Origin: Microvirga sp. Mcv34
GTDB lineage: Bacteria; Pseudomonadota; Alphaproteobacteria; Rhizobiales; Beijerinckiaceae
NCBI RefSeq assembly: GCF_024519725.1
Contig: NZ_JALJRK010000018.1
Location: 29,866-93,865 of the forward strand
Reading direction: 5' to 3'
DNA: 64,000 nucleotides
The translations under genes and the position numbers were made by a program. The notes under the pieces were generated by a model that worked only from the letters and a program-made list of their open reading frames with translations, was not told the DNA's origin and made no database searches. How positions within the stretch are numbered: position 1 is the first letter of the stretch; the number at the start of each line of letters is the position of its first letter. This document shows, in pieces, positions 54,778 through 63,626 of this stretch.

Positions 54778-55776
54778 AACCTAGCTAACCCGGTGTGCGG
54801 GGTTTTAAGTCTCGAGATCCACGGCTATCCTGAAGCGGTGACCAGCCTGCGGCGCCTGTTTGCTGCCAGAGGAGCCTGCCATGGGCCTCGAGAGATTCAT
54901 CATAACGATCTTCAGTGCCATCGACGACTTCTTCCACTAATCCTGCCCCAAGCTGCGCCAGTCCCGTCCTGCACCTACGCTGGCCGACAGCGACGTTCTG
55001 ACTATTGAAGCGGTCGGCGAGTTCCTGCACATCGATATCGACCCAGAGTTCTATGCCTATTTGCGCCGCCAATTCGGCGACCTATTGCCCGGCTTGCGAA
55101 CCGCCCATCGCACGTTAGGCGGCTAACCTGTGGGTGGTCAAGTCCCGGCTGTGGCAGCAACTGGCCGCAACGGCTCGTCAGGACCCAGCGCTAACGCTCA
55201 TTGACAGCCTGCCGGTACCGGTCTGCCACTTGGCGTGGGTGCATTTTTGTCGCGAGCTCCCGGGTATTGCCAGCTCCGGTCATGATGCTCTTCGCTCATC
55301 AGGCCTACTACGGTTTGCGGCTGCATCCGTGGACACGTCGCTGGGCGTGATCACCGCCGCCGCCCTAGCACGCGCCGATGCGGCTGATCTTGCCCTTGCG
55401 CCTGAACTCCAGGCCGGCCAGAGCGGATGGGCTTTGGGGGACGGCGCATACTGGAGTCCATGCCTGCGGGAGGATCTGGCGACACGGGGCTTGCTCTACT
55501 GGTGTCGCCTCGAGGAGCGGCGGCGAGTACGGGAGGCCGGCCGCACTGGTTCGTGCAGACACGACGCAGGATTGAGACCGTCCTGAGCCAGCTGACCTAG
55601 CGCTATCATGCTAAGCGGATGTGGGCACGGGGCGTGTGGCACTTGATGGCCCGGTGGCTGCGCAAGCTCGTCAGCCACACGATGGCGCTACTGCTGCGTC
55701 AGCGCAGTGGTCTCTCGTCGCTCGCCTACGCCAAGCTAATGACGGCCCAAAACCCGCTCACCGAATTAGCTAGGTT
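54778..55776 (+). mobile_element. Decayed IS982-family element
   Basis: Terminal inverted repeats of 24 bases are visible: the left starts AACCTAGCTAACCCGGTG (54778-54801) and the right, inverted from 55776, AACCTAGCTAATTCGGTG, matching at 21 of 24 bases. The one-kilobase length fits IS982. No target duplication could be recognised. The transposase inside is broken. Confidence 0.75.
54881..55745 (+). pseudogene. IS982 family transposase, multiply disrupted
   Basis: Similarity starts at MGLERFIITIFSAIDDFF followed by a stop. It resumes at TLADSDVLTIEAVGEFLHID, then ALTLIDSLPVPVCHLAWVHF in another frame, WALGDGAYWSPCLREDLATR, QTRRRIETVLSQLT and ARWLRKLVSHTMALLLRQRS. At least three frame changes and several stops are needed to join these, so the gene is dead. 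Confidence 0.78.
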
Positions 55777-55988
55777 TGAGATGGCCGGGTCGAGACATCT
55801 TCTCGCGCTTACGCTGCTCGTGGATGCGAATATGATTTCCATGGGTTTAACGCTATATAATCCAGCCTCGCTGGTGGTTTCTCAGCAGTGCTCTGAGGAT
55901 TCCTCAAAAGAAGGGTGGCAAGTATCTTGGAAAACCAGCCATTAGGCGATAAGGGAACCGAAATCAAATTGAACCCGGATGATGCAAG

Positions 55989-57014
55989 TTGATTGAGAGC
56001 AGCTCTGAGAAAGAAATAACGGTGTCGGTCGTGGTTCCTGTGTATTCTGGCGCCAAGTATCTATTAACACTGTTCGAATCATTGCGGCAGTTGCGTAGTC
56101 GGTGGCTCGACGAGGGATCTCCGCTAAAATTGACGGAGATTATATTTGTCGACGACGCTGCAATCGATACTTCACCCGATATTATTGATAACTTGTCACG
56201 CGAACATTCGTGGGTGGCATCTATTCATCTTTCACGCAATTTTGGTCAGCATCCAGCAACAGTCGCTGGGATTCTGCATACATCTGGAGATTGGGTTGTA
56301 ACAATAGACGAGGATCTTCAGCATCCGCCGAATCGGATCAACGATCTCTTCCGAAAGGTGGCACACGGTGGTTGTGACATCGTTTACGCTAATGCTGAGG
56401 AGTCGGTGCACGAGAACCATGTGCGCGATCTCGGATCGGTTCTCTACAAGAGGTTGATTGAGAAGTTTAGCGGCAATCCGAATGTGCGGCACTTCAATAG
56501 CTTCCGTTTGATCCGTGGATCTGTGGCGCGCGCAGCTAGCAGTGTCTGTGGGCACGATACATATTTTGACGTAGCTTTATCTTGGTTTACCCAGAGGGTT
56601 GGAGTCGTTCGCATGCAGCTAAAAGACGAGCGATTTATTCGGGAGGGAAAAAGCGGCTACCGATTGTCGAAACTTCTGTCCCACGCGAGGCGGATGCTTA
56701 TGTCTAGTGGGGCAAAAATAACCCGAATTGGAGGTCTAGCGGGATTGTCTGTGGTCATCTTGAGTTCTATGGCGGCATTGATTTTGTTCGTCTCTCGAGT
56801 GTTTCTCTATTCAGAACCGCTTGTGACCGCCGGTTGGACTTCAATTATGTTAACAATGCTTTTCCTTGGGGGAACAGTCACATTCCTGATAGGCATCGTC
56901 TTAGAGTATCTTTCGCTGTTAGTTCTAAATGCGCATGGCAAGCCGATATTCTTCGTAGTCGATAGAAGTACAGACATAGCTTTGGCTGAGTATTTCCGTT
57001 TGGATAAACAATGA
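55989..57014 (+). CDS. GtrB/DPM1-like glycosyltransferase family 2
   Basis: The 341-residue enzyme probably transfers a sugar to a polyprenyl phosphate. It has the GT2 opening EITVSVVVPVYSGAKYLLTL, nucleotide motif IIFVDDAAIDTSPD, the DxD-like TIDEDLQHPPN and FNSFRLIRGSV. Two C-terminal helices (LSVVILSSMAALILFVSRVF and MLFLGGTVTFLIGIVLEYLS) follow, as in GtrB/ArnC. The start is TTG at 55989 because an in-frame stop lies three codons upstream; no good ribosome site is seen. Its stop overlaps the SDR gene start (ATGA). Codon use is AT-rich relative to the rest of the window. Confidence 0.87.
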   Translation: MIESSSEKEITVSVVVPVYSGAKYLLTLFESLRQLRSRWLDEGSPLKLTEIIFVDDAAIDTSPDIIDNLSREHSWVASIHLSRNFGQHPATVAGILHTSGDWVVTIDEDLQHPPNRINDLFRKVAHGGCDIVYANAEESVHENHVRDLGSVLYKRLIEKFSGNPNVRHFNSFRLIRGSVARAASSVCGHDTYFDVALSWFTQRVGVVRMQLKDERFIREGKSGYRLSKLLSHARRMLMSSGAKITRIGGLAGLSVVILSSMAALILFVSRVFLYSEPLVTAGWTSIMLTMLFLGGTVTFLIGIVLEYLSLLVLNAHGKPIFFVVDRSTDIALAEYFRLDKQ

Positions 57015-57976
57015 TCATCCTCAAACGTTGCTATTCTAATGCTGGAATTGCGTCTAAGCAGATTATTGCTCTGTTCGGTGCTGGATTAGTTGGGCGTTCG
57101 ATTGTTGCCTATGCGAGCAACGTTCTTGGGTTCGAACAACGACAGTTCTCTTTTGATTGGAAGCACTCAAGTCAACGGGCTCACGACGCTTTGGCAATTG
57201 AGAGATATATATTAAATGAGGGGCGTGAATTTAATGCGGCATTGATAAGAATAGACGTCATCTGGTCAGCTGGAAAGGCAGGTTTCAATTCACAGCTGGT
57301 AGATCTTGAGCCCGAACTAGCTGCCTACACGGATGTTCTTAAGCTGAGCGCGCGCCTTTACTCACAGCTTCCCGAAGTACGTCACGCATTTCATCTTCTT
57401 AGTTCTGCCGGCGGCATTTTTGAGGGTCAGCGTAACGTAGATCAAATGAGCGTCCCGCACCCACGACGCGCCTATGGCGTAGCTAAAATAAGACAGGAGG
57501 TCCACCTTTCTCAGCATTTACCGTTTGTGACGAGGCAAATCTATAGGCCGAGTTCTATTTACGGCTTCGCAGGAACTGGTGTTCGGTTGGGATTAGTGAA
57601 TGCGCTAGTGCACAACGCGCATCAGGCGCGGGTCTCCCGGATCTTCGGTGAGCCGAGTACAATACGCGATTATGTTTTTGTGTCAGATATTGGTAGGTTT
57701 GTGGCTGAGCGGTGCGTTACACCTTTAGGGGAATCAAGCGTATTCTTTTTGGCTAGTGGTAAACCGAGCTCGATGTTTGAGATGCTTTCGAAGATTGAAC
57801 ATGCCCTTGGTAGGCGGCTCTACCTTCAATTCGATCCCAATCCGTCTAATGCAAGTCACATTAGCTTTGCTCAAAGCGTCTTACCTGTCGGCTGGCTGCC
57901 AACCGACCTCAATGTGGGTATCCGCCAAACGGCGCGGCAGCTAATGAGTTCGTTTGCCCAGCCCGCCAGAACCTAA
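57011..57976 (+). CDS. NAD-dependent epimerase/dehydratase (extended SDR)
   Basis: The 321-residue protein has a Rossmann start (IALFGAGLVGRSIVAYAS, a G-x-G-x-x-G variant), a catalytic Ser in FHLLSSAGGIFEG and the Y-x-x-x-K pair in RRAYGVAKIRQE. The substrate-binding domain shows RPSSIYGFAGTGVRLGLVNA and RDYVFVSDIGRFVAER. These are features of sugar nucleotide epimerases and reductases. The weak glycine motif and unusual early helix leave the exact reaction open. It is translationally coupled to the GtrB-like gene, so it may make the sugar that GtrB transfers. Confidence 0.82.
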   Translation: MIILKRCYSNAGIASKQIIALFGAGLVGRSIVAYASNVLGFEQRQFSFDWKHSSQRAHDALAIERYILNEGREFNAALIRIDVIWSAGKAGFNSQLVDLEPELAAYTDVLKLSARLYSQLPEVRHAFHLLSSAGGIFEGQRNVDQMSVPHPRRAYGVAKIRQEVHLSQHLPFVTRQIYRPSSIYGFAGTGVRLGLVNALVHNAHQARVSRIFGEPSTIRDYVFVSDIGRFVAERCVTPLGESSVFFLASGKPSSMFEMLSKIEHALGRRLYLQFDPNPSNASHISFAQSVLPVGWLPTDLNVGIRQTARQLMSSFAQPART

Positions 57977-58372
57977 GCCGTGCTAAATACTCATGCACGC
58001 GAAACTCATCGTAAGCTTCGAATTTTCATTTTTTTGGGCTAGAGCATCGGACTGAAAGTCGGATCCGCAACACCCCAGCCCTCTCCGTTGTGCAGAGGTG
58101 CGAACCGGGCGGGTCCGACAAAGCGTCCGATGCTCTAAAATCTTCTCCTAATACCGCGTATTAAAAGTGCCTTTCCTATTCGACATCTCCATCTCTAATA
58201 GAGACGGTGTAGCATGGGAAGACATTAGGGACCTTGTGTCTGTGAATACGATTTGCAGCCTGAAAGATACATTTCCAGATGGCTCGAACCAACTCTGTTC
58301 GCTCACGACGCTGGACAATCCGACATTTTTCCAGATAAGCCCATGCTTCCAAAAGGAGTCAATCATCCAAAA
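57977..58372. other. Intergenic region containing a MITE
   Basis: About 395 bases separating the SDR gene from the membrane glycosyltransferase-like gene. The MITE-like unit fills 58040-58137; the rest shows no gene with a ribosome site, though the downstream frame is open from 58253. Confidence 0.4.
58040..58137. repeat. 98-base MITE-like element with IS630-type ends
   Basis: The ends TAGAGCATCGGAC are perfect inverted copies at 58040 and 58137; after a five-base mismatch the arms pair again through GTCGGATCCGC / GTCGGACCCGC. The sequence has TA at both outer edges and no coding capacity. The end sequence equals the right end of IS630-B (TAGAGCATCGGAC), so that element could mobilise it. 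Confidence 0.75.
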
Positions 58373-59773
58373 ATGAGACTTAAGCTCAACCTCACATTCG
58401 TGACTACGCTGTTAATACTATTTTTGTCCTATGGAGTGACAACTATCGTATTCAGAACCAAACCAACTAGCGACTTCCTATACTATTGGATACTAGCTCA
58501 TGACGCTTCGGTCTATCACAAAGGTGGTGTGCTTGGTATTCTCTATAGCCCGCTAACTAATATACCAGCCTACTGGGCCGCCTTTACCATTAATGGAGCG
58601 CTCGGAGCCGCCGCAATTGTTTGTCTGTGGGCATTCGCGAGATCCGCTCCTGCTACAGAGCCGGTCCTTCTGAGGTTGTGGTCAGGCGCAACGCTTGTCT
58701 TGGCCATTCTTGCTTGCGCTCCTATGGCTCCAGTGGTATCGACCGACCTTCCATCTCTATTTTTGTTCGTAATTGGTCTCTCCATCTACCTTTTAGTGGA
58801 GATTGCTTTTGTCGGGGCAGTAGGGTCTATGTCTCGCGTGGGCCTCCTAGCTTTGGCAGGCCTTGCGCTTGGGACGTCAGCCTCCCTTCGCCAAACATAT
58901 ATTGTGATTGCTTTTGTTCTCCTGCCAACAATTGCCTTCGTCTTGCAAAAGCGACTACGTCAAGAGCACACTAAAGCAAGCGGAGTCGGCAATATCGTCC
59001 AAATTCGGGCCTTCATATTATCGACGCTGCTCGTATTGATTATCGCAACCACGGCTCTCATCACATTCGAATTCCTGCTCCTCCGCGCCTCTAAGGCCAG
59101 AGATTTTGCCCCTTCTGTAGTGCGATCTGTAATTTCTACAGGGCATAATCTGACGCAGGATAGATCGTGGTGTGGCGGTTGGTCCATGGAGCTTTCGCGT
59201 GTAGGACGTCAGCGTGCGACTGAGCCGTTACTCCATTTCACATGGGAGAGAATGCGTAGCACAGGTTGGTCAAATCTACCAGTACTTTACCGGTGTAAAC
59301 TTCGTCGCTTCCTTGGGTTCGCAGAGTTTGGAGCAGAATGGGCTCTTTATGCACCGAGTGGATCTAACGAGCTGCTCGCTGAAGCTATTAATGTTCCTAT
59401 TGAGACAATAAATAGTGCAGCAACACAATCCGAAGTTTTGAGATCTCCGGAAGAAATTCGCTTCTTGATACAAATCGCTCCGATCTACCTAAGCTTTTAT
59501 GAAACCATTGGAACCTTACTTAAAGCAGCAGCAGCCGCAATGGTAATTGGCTATTCTTTGACGGCGCGGCGAACCTATGGATCCGGGGCTGGTCTGGTGG
59601 TCTTATTTGTGGCCGCCTTGCCATTTTTTGCGCTAGTTGGGCTGCATGTTCTGCTGTTTGAGGTTCAGGCTCGATACGCGTTACCAATGTGGCTCTTACC
59701 ACCTCTATCCGGTTGGCTTGCTTATCGTTGTTTTCAGAGGGTTCTTCCGGATTCCCGCGTCGGCGGTGTCTAA
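58373..59773 (+). CDS. Polytopic membrane protein, GT-C/GT39-like
   Basis: From the ATG at 58373 the product is 466 residues with about ten helices. The first (LTFVTTLLILFLSYGVTTIV) is followed by a loop with TSDFLYYWILAHDASVYH that resembles the acidic first loop of lipid-linked-sugar-dependent glycosyltransferases. Later helices include ALVGLHVLLFEVQARYALPM, a motif region common in PMT-like proteins. AGGAG lies 14 bases upstream, a long spacing, so an earlier start at 58343 is possible. It may attach the sugar delivered by the GtrB and UPF0104 proteins (inference). Confidence 0.7.
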   Translation: MRLKLNLTFVTTLLILFLSYGVTTIVFRTKPTSDFLYYWILAHDASVYHKGGVLGILYSPLTNIPAYWAAFTINGALGAAAIVCLWAFARSAPATEPVLLRLWSGATLVLAILACAPMAPVVSTDLPSLFLFVIGLSIYLLVEIAFVGAVGSMSRVGLLALAGLALGTSASLRQTYIVIAFVLLPTIAFVLQKRLRQEHTKASGVGNIVQIRAFILSTLLVLIIATTALITFEFLLLRASKARDFAPSVVRSVISTGHNLTQDRSWCGGWSMELSRVGRQRATEPLLHFTWERMRSTGWSNLPVLYRCKLRRFLGFAEFGAEWALYAPSGSNELLAEAINVPIETINSAATQSEVLRSPEEIRFLIQIAPIYLSFYETIGTLLKAAAAAMVIGYSLTARRTYGSGAGLVVLFVAALPFFALVGLHVLLFEVQARYALPMWLLPPLSGWLAYRCFQRVLPDSRVGGV

Positions 59774-60613
59774 ACTATCTATAGCTTATGTGTTTGACGG
59801 GCCGCAGTTCGTCCATGGGCTGTGCTAATGACGGCTACTCCGCTCGGTTCACGTTCGAGAGCATCCAGATCCTCCGTCAGATCCGTCACCTTTTGGGCGT
59901 GATAACTCGGTCCTTATCCAGCCGCCGAATATGGTTAAAGGCGTCGGCGCAGTCGCGGGCAACGCCTTAAACTCTCTGCCATGGTGATGCTCATATTCCT
60001 TTTAACTGCGAAGCTTCGGCCAGCATCTTGAGCAACGATGTTCCAGATTTCCTTGGCATTGGCCAGTCAACTATCGGCCAATGCCAAGGCGCTGTACCTT
60101 TGGCAATGCCGACCCAAAAACCAGGGCGAGCGGTACAAGCTTGGAATAGTGTTTCTGCTCAGCCGCATGATGCGCAGGTGAGCCCTTAGATAAGGCACGC
60201 CGTAATAGAGCGATCTTGGGAACATGGAGAGAGCTGCTGCTTGCCTCCCCGGTCTTCAGCGCGGCGCAGCAAACGGCTGAGCTTCTCGCCGGCCGCCTCC
60301 CCGGGCTCCGCCTTTGGGCTCGCCACAAAAAGCCTTCGTTGACTCAAGGCTTTAATTCTCCATCTTGTTGCGGTCGGGACTGCTTCGCTCAGAATGGTCG
60401 GCTGATGGGGAACCGGCGCGTTGGCTGGGTTGCTGGAGCAGGGCCGAAGAGGTATAGCGGCGTTTGACGGAAATCCGGTCAGGCTCGCTGGCTGGAATGT
60501 CCTTCCCTGGCGAAAGGCGCGGCACTATAGCGCTTTCCGGAGGTATGTGGTCTGGATCAATGCCCTTATAGAAGGGGCCGCGCTGTCCCGTGAGTCTGAA
60601 GCCGAGATTTTCG
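59774..60613. other. Long intergenic region with a hairpin
   Basis: About 840 bases precede the dehydrogenase gene. Open frames on both strands here have no ribosome site and no recognised product. It contains the perfect stem-loop at 60051-60089 and probably the promoter of the dehydrogenase-export operon. Base composition changes back to GC-rich across this stretch. Confidence 0.4.
60051..60089. repeat. Perfect 14-bp inverted repeat
   Basis: CCTTGGCATTGGCC (60051-60064) pairs exactly with GGCCAATGCCAAGG (60076-60089) over an 11-base loop. No T-run follows on either strand, so it is not a standard terminator. It could be a protein-binding site, a remnant of a mobile element end or an RNA stem in the leader of the export operon. 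Confidence 0.6.
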
Positions 60614-61921
60614 ATGCACAAAGATACGTTGCTGAAAAAGCTGAACGACAAGACCGCCGTGATTGGTATCGTCGGACTGGGCTATGTCGGTCTGCCGTTG
60701 TCTCTTCGATATGCCGAGGTCGGGTACAAGGTCGTCGGCTTCGATATCGACCAGAGCAAGGTCGATGTTCTGAACCAGGGGCAGACCTATATCGAGCATA
60801 TCGGCTCGGAGGGGATCGCCAGGGCGATTGCCAGCGGGTTCGAGCCGACCTCCGATTTGTCCCGCGCCCGTGACGTGGATGCGCTCATCCTGTGCGTGCC
60901 GACCCCTCTCAACAAATACCGGGAGCCGGATCTCAGTTTCGTTCTGAATACAGTCGATGCCCTCGTCCCGCATTTGAGGGCTGGCCAGGTCATGTCCCTG
61001 GAGAGCACGACCTATCCCGGTACGACGGAAGAGGAGTTGCGCCCGCGGATCGAGAAGGCCGGATTCACTGTCGGCGAAGACGCGTTCCTCGTGTTCTCGC
61101 CGGAGCGCGAGGATCCTGGCAACGCCAAGTTCAGCACGCACACCATTCCCAAGGTGTGCGGCGGCAGCACGCCGTCCTGCCTGGAGGTTGGCCTGGCGCT
61201 TTACGGGCAGGTGATCAACACGGTCGTTCCGGTGAGCTCCACCCAGGCGGCCGAACTGACGAAGCTTCTCGAGAACATTCATCGCGCGGTCAATATCGGC
61301 CTCGTCAACGAAATGAAGATCATTGCGGATCGCATGGGAATCGACATCCATGAGGTGATCCGCGCCGCCGCAACCAAGCCGTTCGGCTTCGTTCCGTACT
61401 TTCCGGGACCCGGTCTCGGTGGCCATTGCATTCCGATCGATCCCTTCTACCTGACCTGGAAGGCGCGCGAGTACGGCCTTCACACGCGCTTCATCGAGCT
61501 TGCCGGCGAGATCAACAGCACGATGCCGGAATGGGTGGTGGAGAAGATCGCCGATGGTTTGAACGAGCGCGAGAAGCCGATCCGCGGCAGCCGGATCCTC
61601 GTGCTCGGCATCGCTTATAAGAAGAATGTCGACGACATGCGGGAGTCGCCGTCGGTCGAGCTGATGACGCTCCTTCAGGCAAAGGGGGCGGAGATCGCCT
61701 ACAGCGATCCGCACGTCCCGGCCTTCCCAAAGATGCGGCGCTATTCGTTCGATCTCAAAAGCGTCGAACTGACACCGGAGACGCTGGCAGGCTACGATCT
61801 GGTGCTGCTCGCCACGGATCACGACAAGTTCGACTACGACACCATCGAAAAGCACGCCAAGCTCATCGTGGATACCCGAGGGCGGTACCTGGGCGTTCGC
61901 AGCAATGTGGTGAAGGCCTGA
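60614..61921 (+). CDS. Nucleotide-sugar 6-dehydrogenase (WbpA/TviB/WecC family)
   Basis: This enzyme oxidises a UDP-N-acetylhexosamine to the uronic acid with two NAD+. From the ATG at 60614 it has 435 residues; an in-frame GTG eight codons upstream is possible. It shows the Rossmann motif [20 protein letters not shown], the central [17 protein letters not shown] region with the active Lys expected before [16 protein letters not shown] (catalytic Cys in GGHC), and the C-terminal [20 protein letters not shown] typical of the WbpA/TviB branch. It may act on UDP-ManNAc from WecB or directly on UDP-GlcNAc; the sequence does not decide. Confidence 0.92.
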   Translation: MHKDTLLKKLNDKTAVIGIVGLGYVGLPLSLRYAEVGYKVVGFDIDQSKVDVLNQGQTYIEHIGSEGIARAIASGFEPTSDLSRARDVDALILCVPTPLNKYREPDLSFVLNTVDALVPHLRAGQVMSLESTTYPGTTEEELRPRIEKAGFTVGEDAFLVFSPEREDPGNAKFSTHTIPKVCGGSTPSCLEVGLALYGQVINTVVPVSSTQAAELTKLLENIHRAVNIGLVNEMKIIADRMGIDIHEVIRAAATKPFGFVPYFPGPGLGGHCIPIDPFYLTWKAREYGLHTRFIELAGEINSTMPEWVVEKIADGLNEREKPIRGSRILVLGIAYKKNVDDMRESPSVELMTLLQAKGAEIAYSDPHVPAFPKMRRYSFDLKSVELTPETLAGYDLVLLATDHDKFDYDTIEKHAKLIVDTRGRYLGVRSNVVKA

Positions 61922-61994
61922 TCCCGCAGGTGCGGAATTCTGAAATTGTACCATTGCCTGGTCGTTGAACGCAGGCGGAAGGAGAAGACGTTTG

Positions 61995-62849
61995 GTGTTG
62001 CAGGTTGATAGCCCCAGCGCGGACGACGGATTCAAGGACGCGAAGTCGAGAACGGTCGGTTCGCAAGTGCTGGAGGTCCTGCGCGAGGTTCGAGATGGGT
62101 GGCGTTGGCGCGAACTTTGGATGACGCTAGGTTGGCGTGAGGTCCAGATGCGCCACCGCCGTTCGGAGATCGGGCCGTTCTGGAATACGCTCAGCCTGGC
62201 TTTCGTGGCGATCTGCATCGGTGGCTTGTACGGTGGGATCATGTCGCGTCCCACGTCAGACTATATCCCGCACCTCGTGACAGGGTATATGACATGGGCG
62301 TTTCTGCAGGCGCTGGTGATCGAGGGCAAGGATGCCTTCGTGAGCAACGCCGCCGCCATTAGGGAGATCGCCGTCCCTGGAACGGTGTATGTCTATAAGC
62401 TTCTCTGGAAGAACCTGATCATCCTCGGATTCAATTCTCTCGTTTACATCGGGGTGCTCGTTCTCTACCAAGTATCGCCGTTTCCGGCCGTATTTCTCGT
62501 GGTTCCGGCGTTGGCGCTCGTGTTGTTCAACGGGATTTGGGTGAGTCTCCTGCTGGGACTCATCAATGTGCGCTACAGAGACTTCGGTCAGCTGATCCCG
62601 AATGCGATGCGTCTCGCTTTCTTTGTAACCCCCATTCTCTGGTATCCAGACAGCGTCAGTGGGCTCCGGGCCATTTTCGTGTACCTTAACCCGTTCTACT
62701 ACTTCATTGAACTGGTGCGTGCGCCGCTTCTGGGACAAGTGCCGGGCGCCTTAATCTGGACCGTAGCCAGCGGCATCACGCTGGTCGGCTGGGGCATTAC
62801 ACTGCCGATCTACGCCCATTGGCGTCGGCGGATTGCGTTCTGGATTTAG
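61995..62849 (+). CDS. Polysaccharide ABC exporter permease (Wzm/KpsM-like)
   Basis: The start is placed at GTG 61995, ten bases after AAGGAG (TTG at 61992 is equally possible), giving about 284 residues. The N-terminal amphipathic part WRELWMTLGWREVQMRHRRS precedes PFWNTLSLAFVAICIGGLYG; six helices follow, with IREIAVPGTVYVYKLLWKN and the late motif NPFYYFIELVRAPLLGQVP. These are hallmarks of ABC-2 permeases exporting O-antigen or capsule across the inner membrane. It pairs with the ATPase gene nine bases downstream. Confidence 0.92.
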   Translation: MLQVDSPSADDGFKDAKSRTVGSQVLEVLREVRDGWRWRELWMTLGWREVQMRHRRSEIGPFWNTLSLAFVAICIGGLYGGIMSRPTSDYIPHLVTGYMTWAFLQALVIEGKDAFVSNAAAIREIAVPGTVYVYKLLWKNLIILGFNSLVYIGVLVLYQVSPFPAVFLVVPALALVLFNGIWVSLLLGLINVRYRDFGQLIPNAMRLAFFVTPILWYPDSVSGLRAIFVYLNPFYYFIELVRAPLLGQVPGALIWTVASGITLVGWGITLPIYAHWRRRIAFWI

Positions 62850-62858
62850 GGGCGGATC

Positions 62859-63626
62859 ATGGCTCTGATCAAGCTTGAGAACATATCGCTCGAATTTCCA
62901 GTTCAGGCGTGGAAGTCCGATCGGCGACGCTCATCGAAGGACGAGAGGCACATCGGCGGGCAACTGTCCTCGGGGCAGTCGGGACACATGGTGGTGCGTG
63001 CCCTCGATCAAGTGTCGCTCATGTTGGGAGCAGGCGATCGTCTTGCTCTGTTGGGGCACAACGGGGCGGGCAAGACCACACTTCTGCGCGTGATGGCCAA
63101 ACTTTATGCGCCGACGCATGGACGGGCGACCATTCAGGGCCGCGTGGCGCCGCTGCTGAACCTCGGCTTCGGCATGGACATGGATTCCACCGGCTACGAC
63201 AATATCTTCATTCGCGGCCTGTTCCTCGGAATGAGCAAGGCCGAGCTGAAGAAGAAGGCTGACGCCATCGCCGAATTCAGCGAGCTGGGAGATTTTCTCG
63301 ATCTTCCCATGCGCACCTATTCCTCGGGCATGCGGGCACGCTTGGCTTTTGCCATCTCCACCCATGTCGAGACGGATATCCTGCTTCTGGACGAGGTCGT
63401 CGCGACGGGCGACGCGCGCTTCCTGAAGAAGGCGAACGAAAAGTTGGAGACGTTCGCCCAGGAGTCCAAACTTCTCGTCCTGGCCTCGCACTCCAACAAG
63501 GTCCTGCGGGACCTGTGCAACAAGGCCGTCCTGCTGGAGCACGGCCGCATCAAGGCTTTCGGGGATCTCGAAGAGGTCATCGAACAATATTCTGCCGCCG
63601 CCGGTGTGGATTCCAGGGACGGATGA
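62859..63626 (+). CDS. Polysaccharide ABC exporter ATPase (Wzt/KpsT-like)
   Basis: The 255-residue ATPase has Walker A (GHNGAGKTT), the family-specific LLNLGFGMDMDSTGYDNIFI, signature YSSGMRARLAFA, Walker B (ILLLDEVVATGDARF) and the switch ASHSNKVLRDLCNKAVLLEH. It lacks the C-terminal carbohydrate-binding domain of O9a-type Wzt, so export is probably not tied to recognition of a chain-end cap by this protein. About 30 extra residues sit after the first strand (residues 12-45). Its stop overlaps the start of the next gene (ATGA). Confidence 0.93.
   Translation: MALIKLENISLEFPVQAWKSDRRRSSKDERHIGGQLSSGQSGHMVVRALDQVSLMLGAGDRLALLGHNGAGKTTLLRVMAKLYAPTHGRATIQGRVAPLLNLGFGMDMDSTGYDNIFIRGLFLGMSKAELKKKADAIAEFSELGDFLDLPMRTYSSGMRARLAFAISTHVETDILLLDEVVATGDARFLKKANEKLETFAQESKLLVLASHSNKVLRDLCNKAVLLEHGRIKAFGDLEEVIEQYSAAAGVDSRDG

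Noticed and set aside
60216..60873. Open frames upstream of the nucleotide-sugar dehydrogenase
   Set aside because: No ribosome site or known motif, and the second runs into the dehydrogenase gene in the wrong frame.
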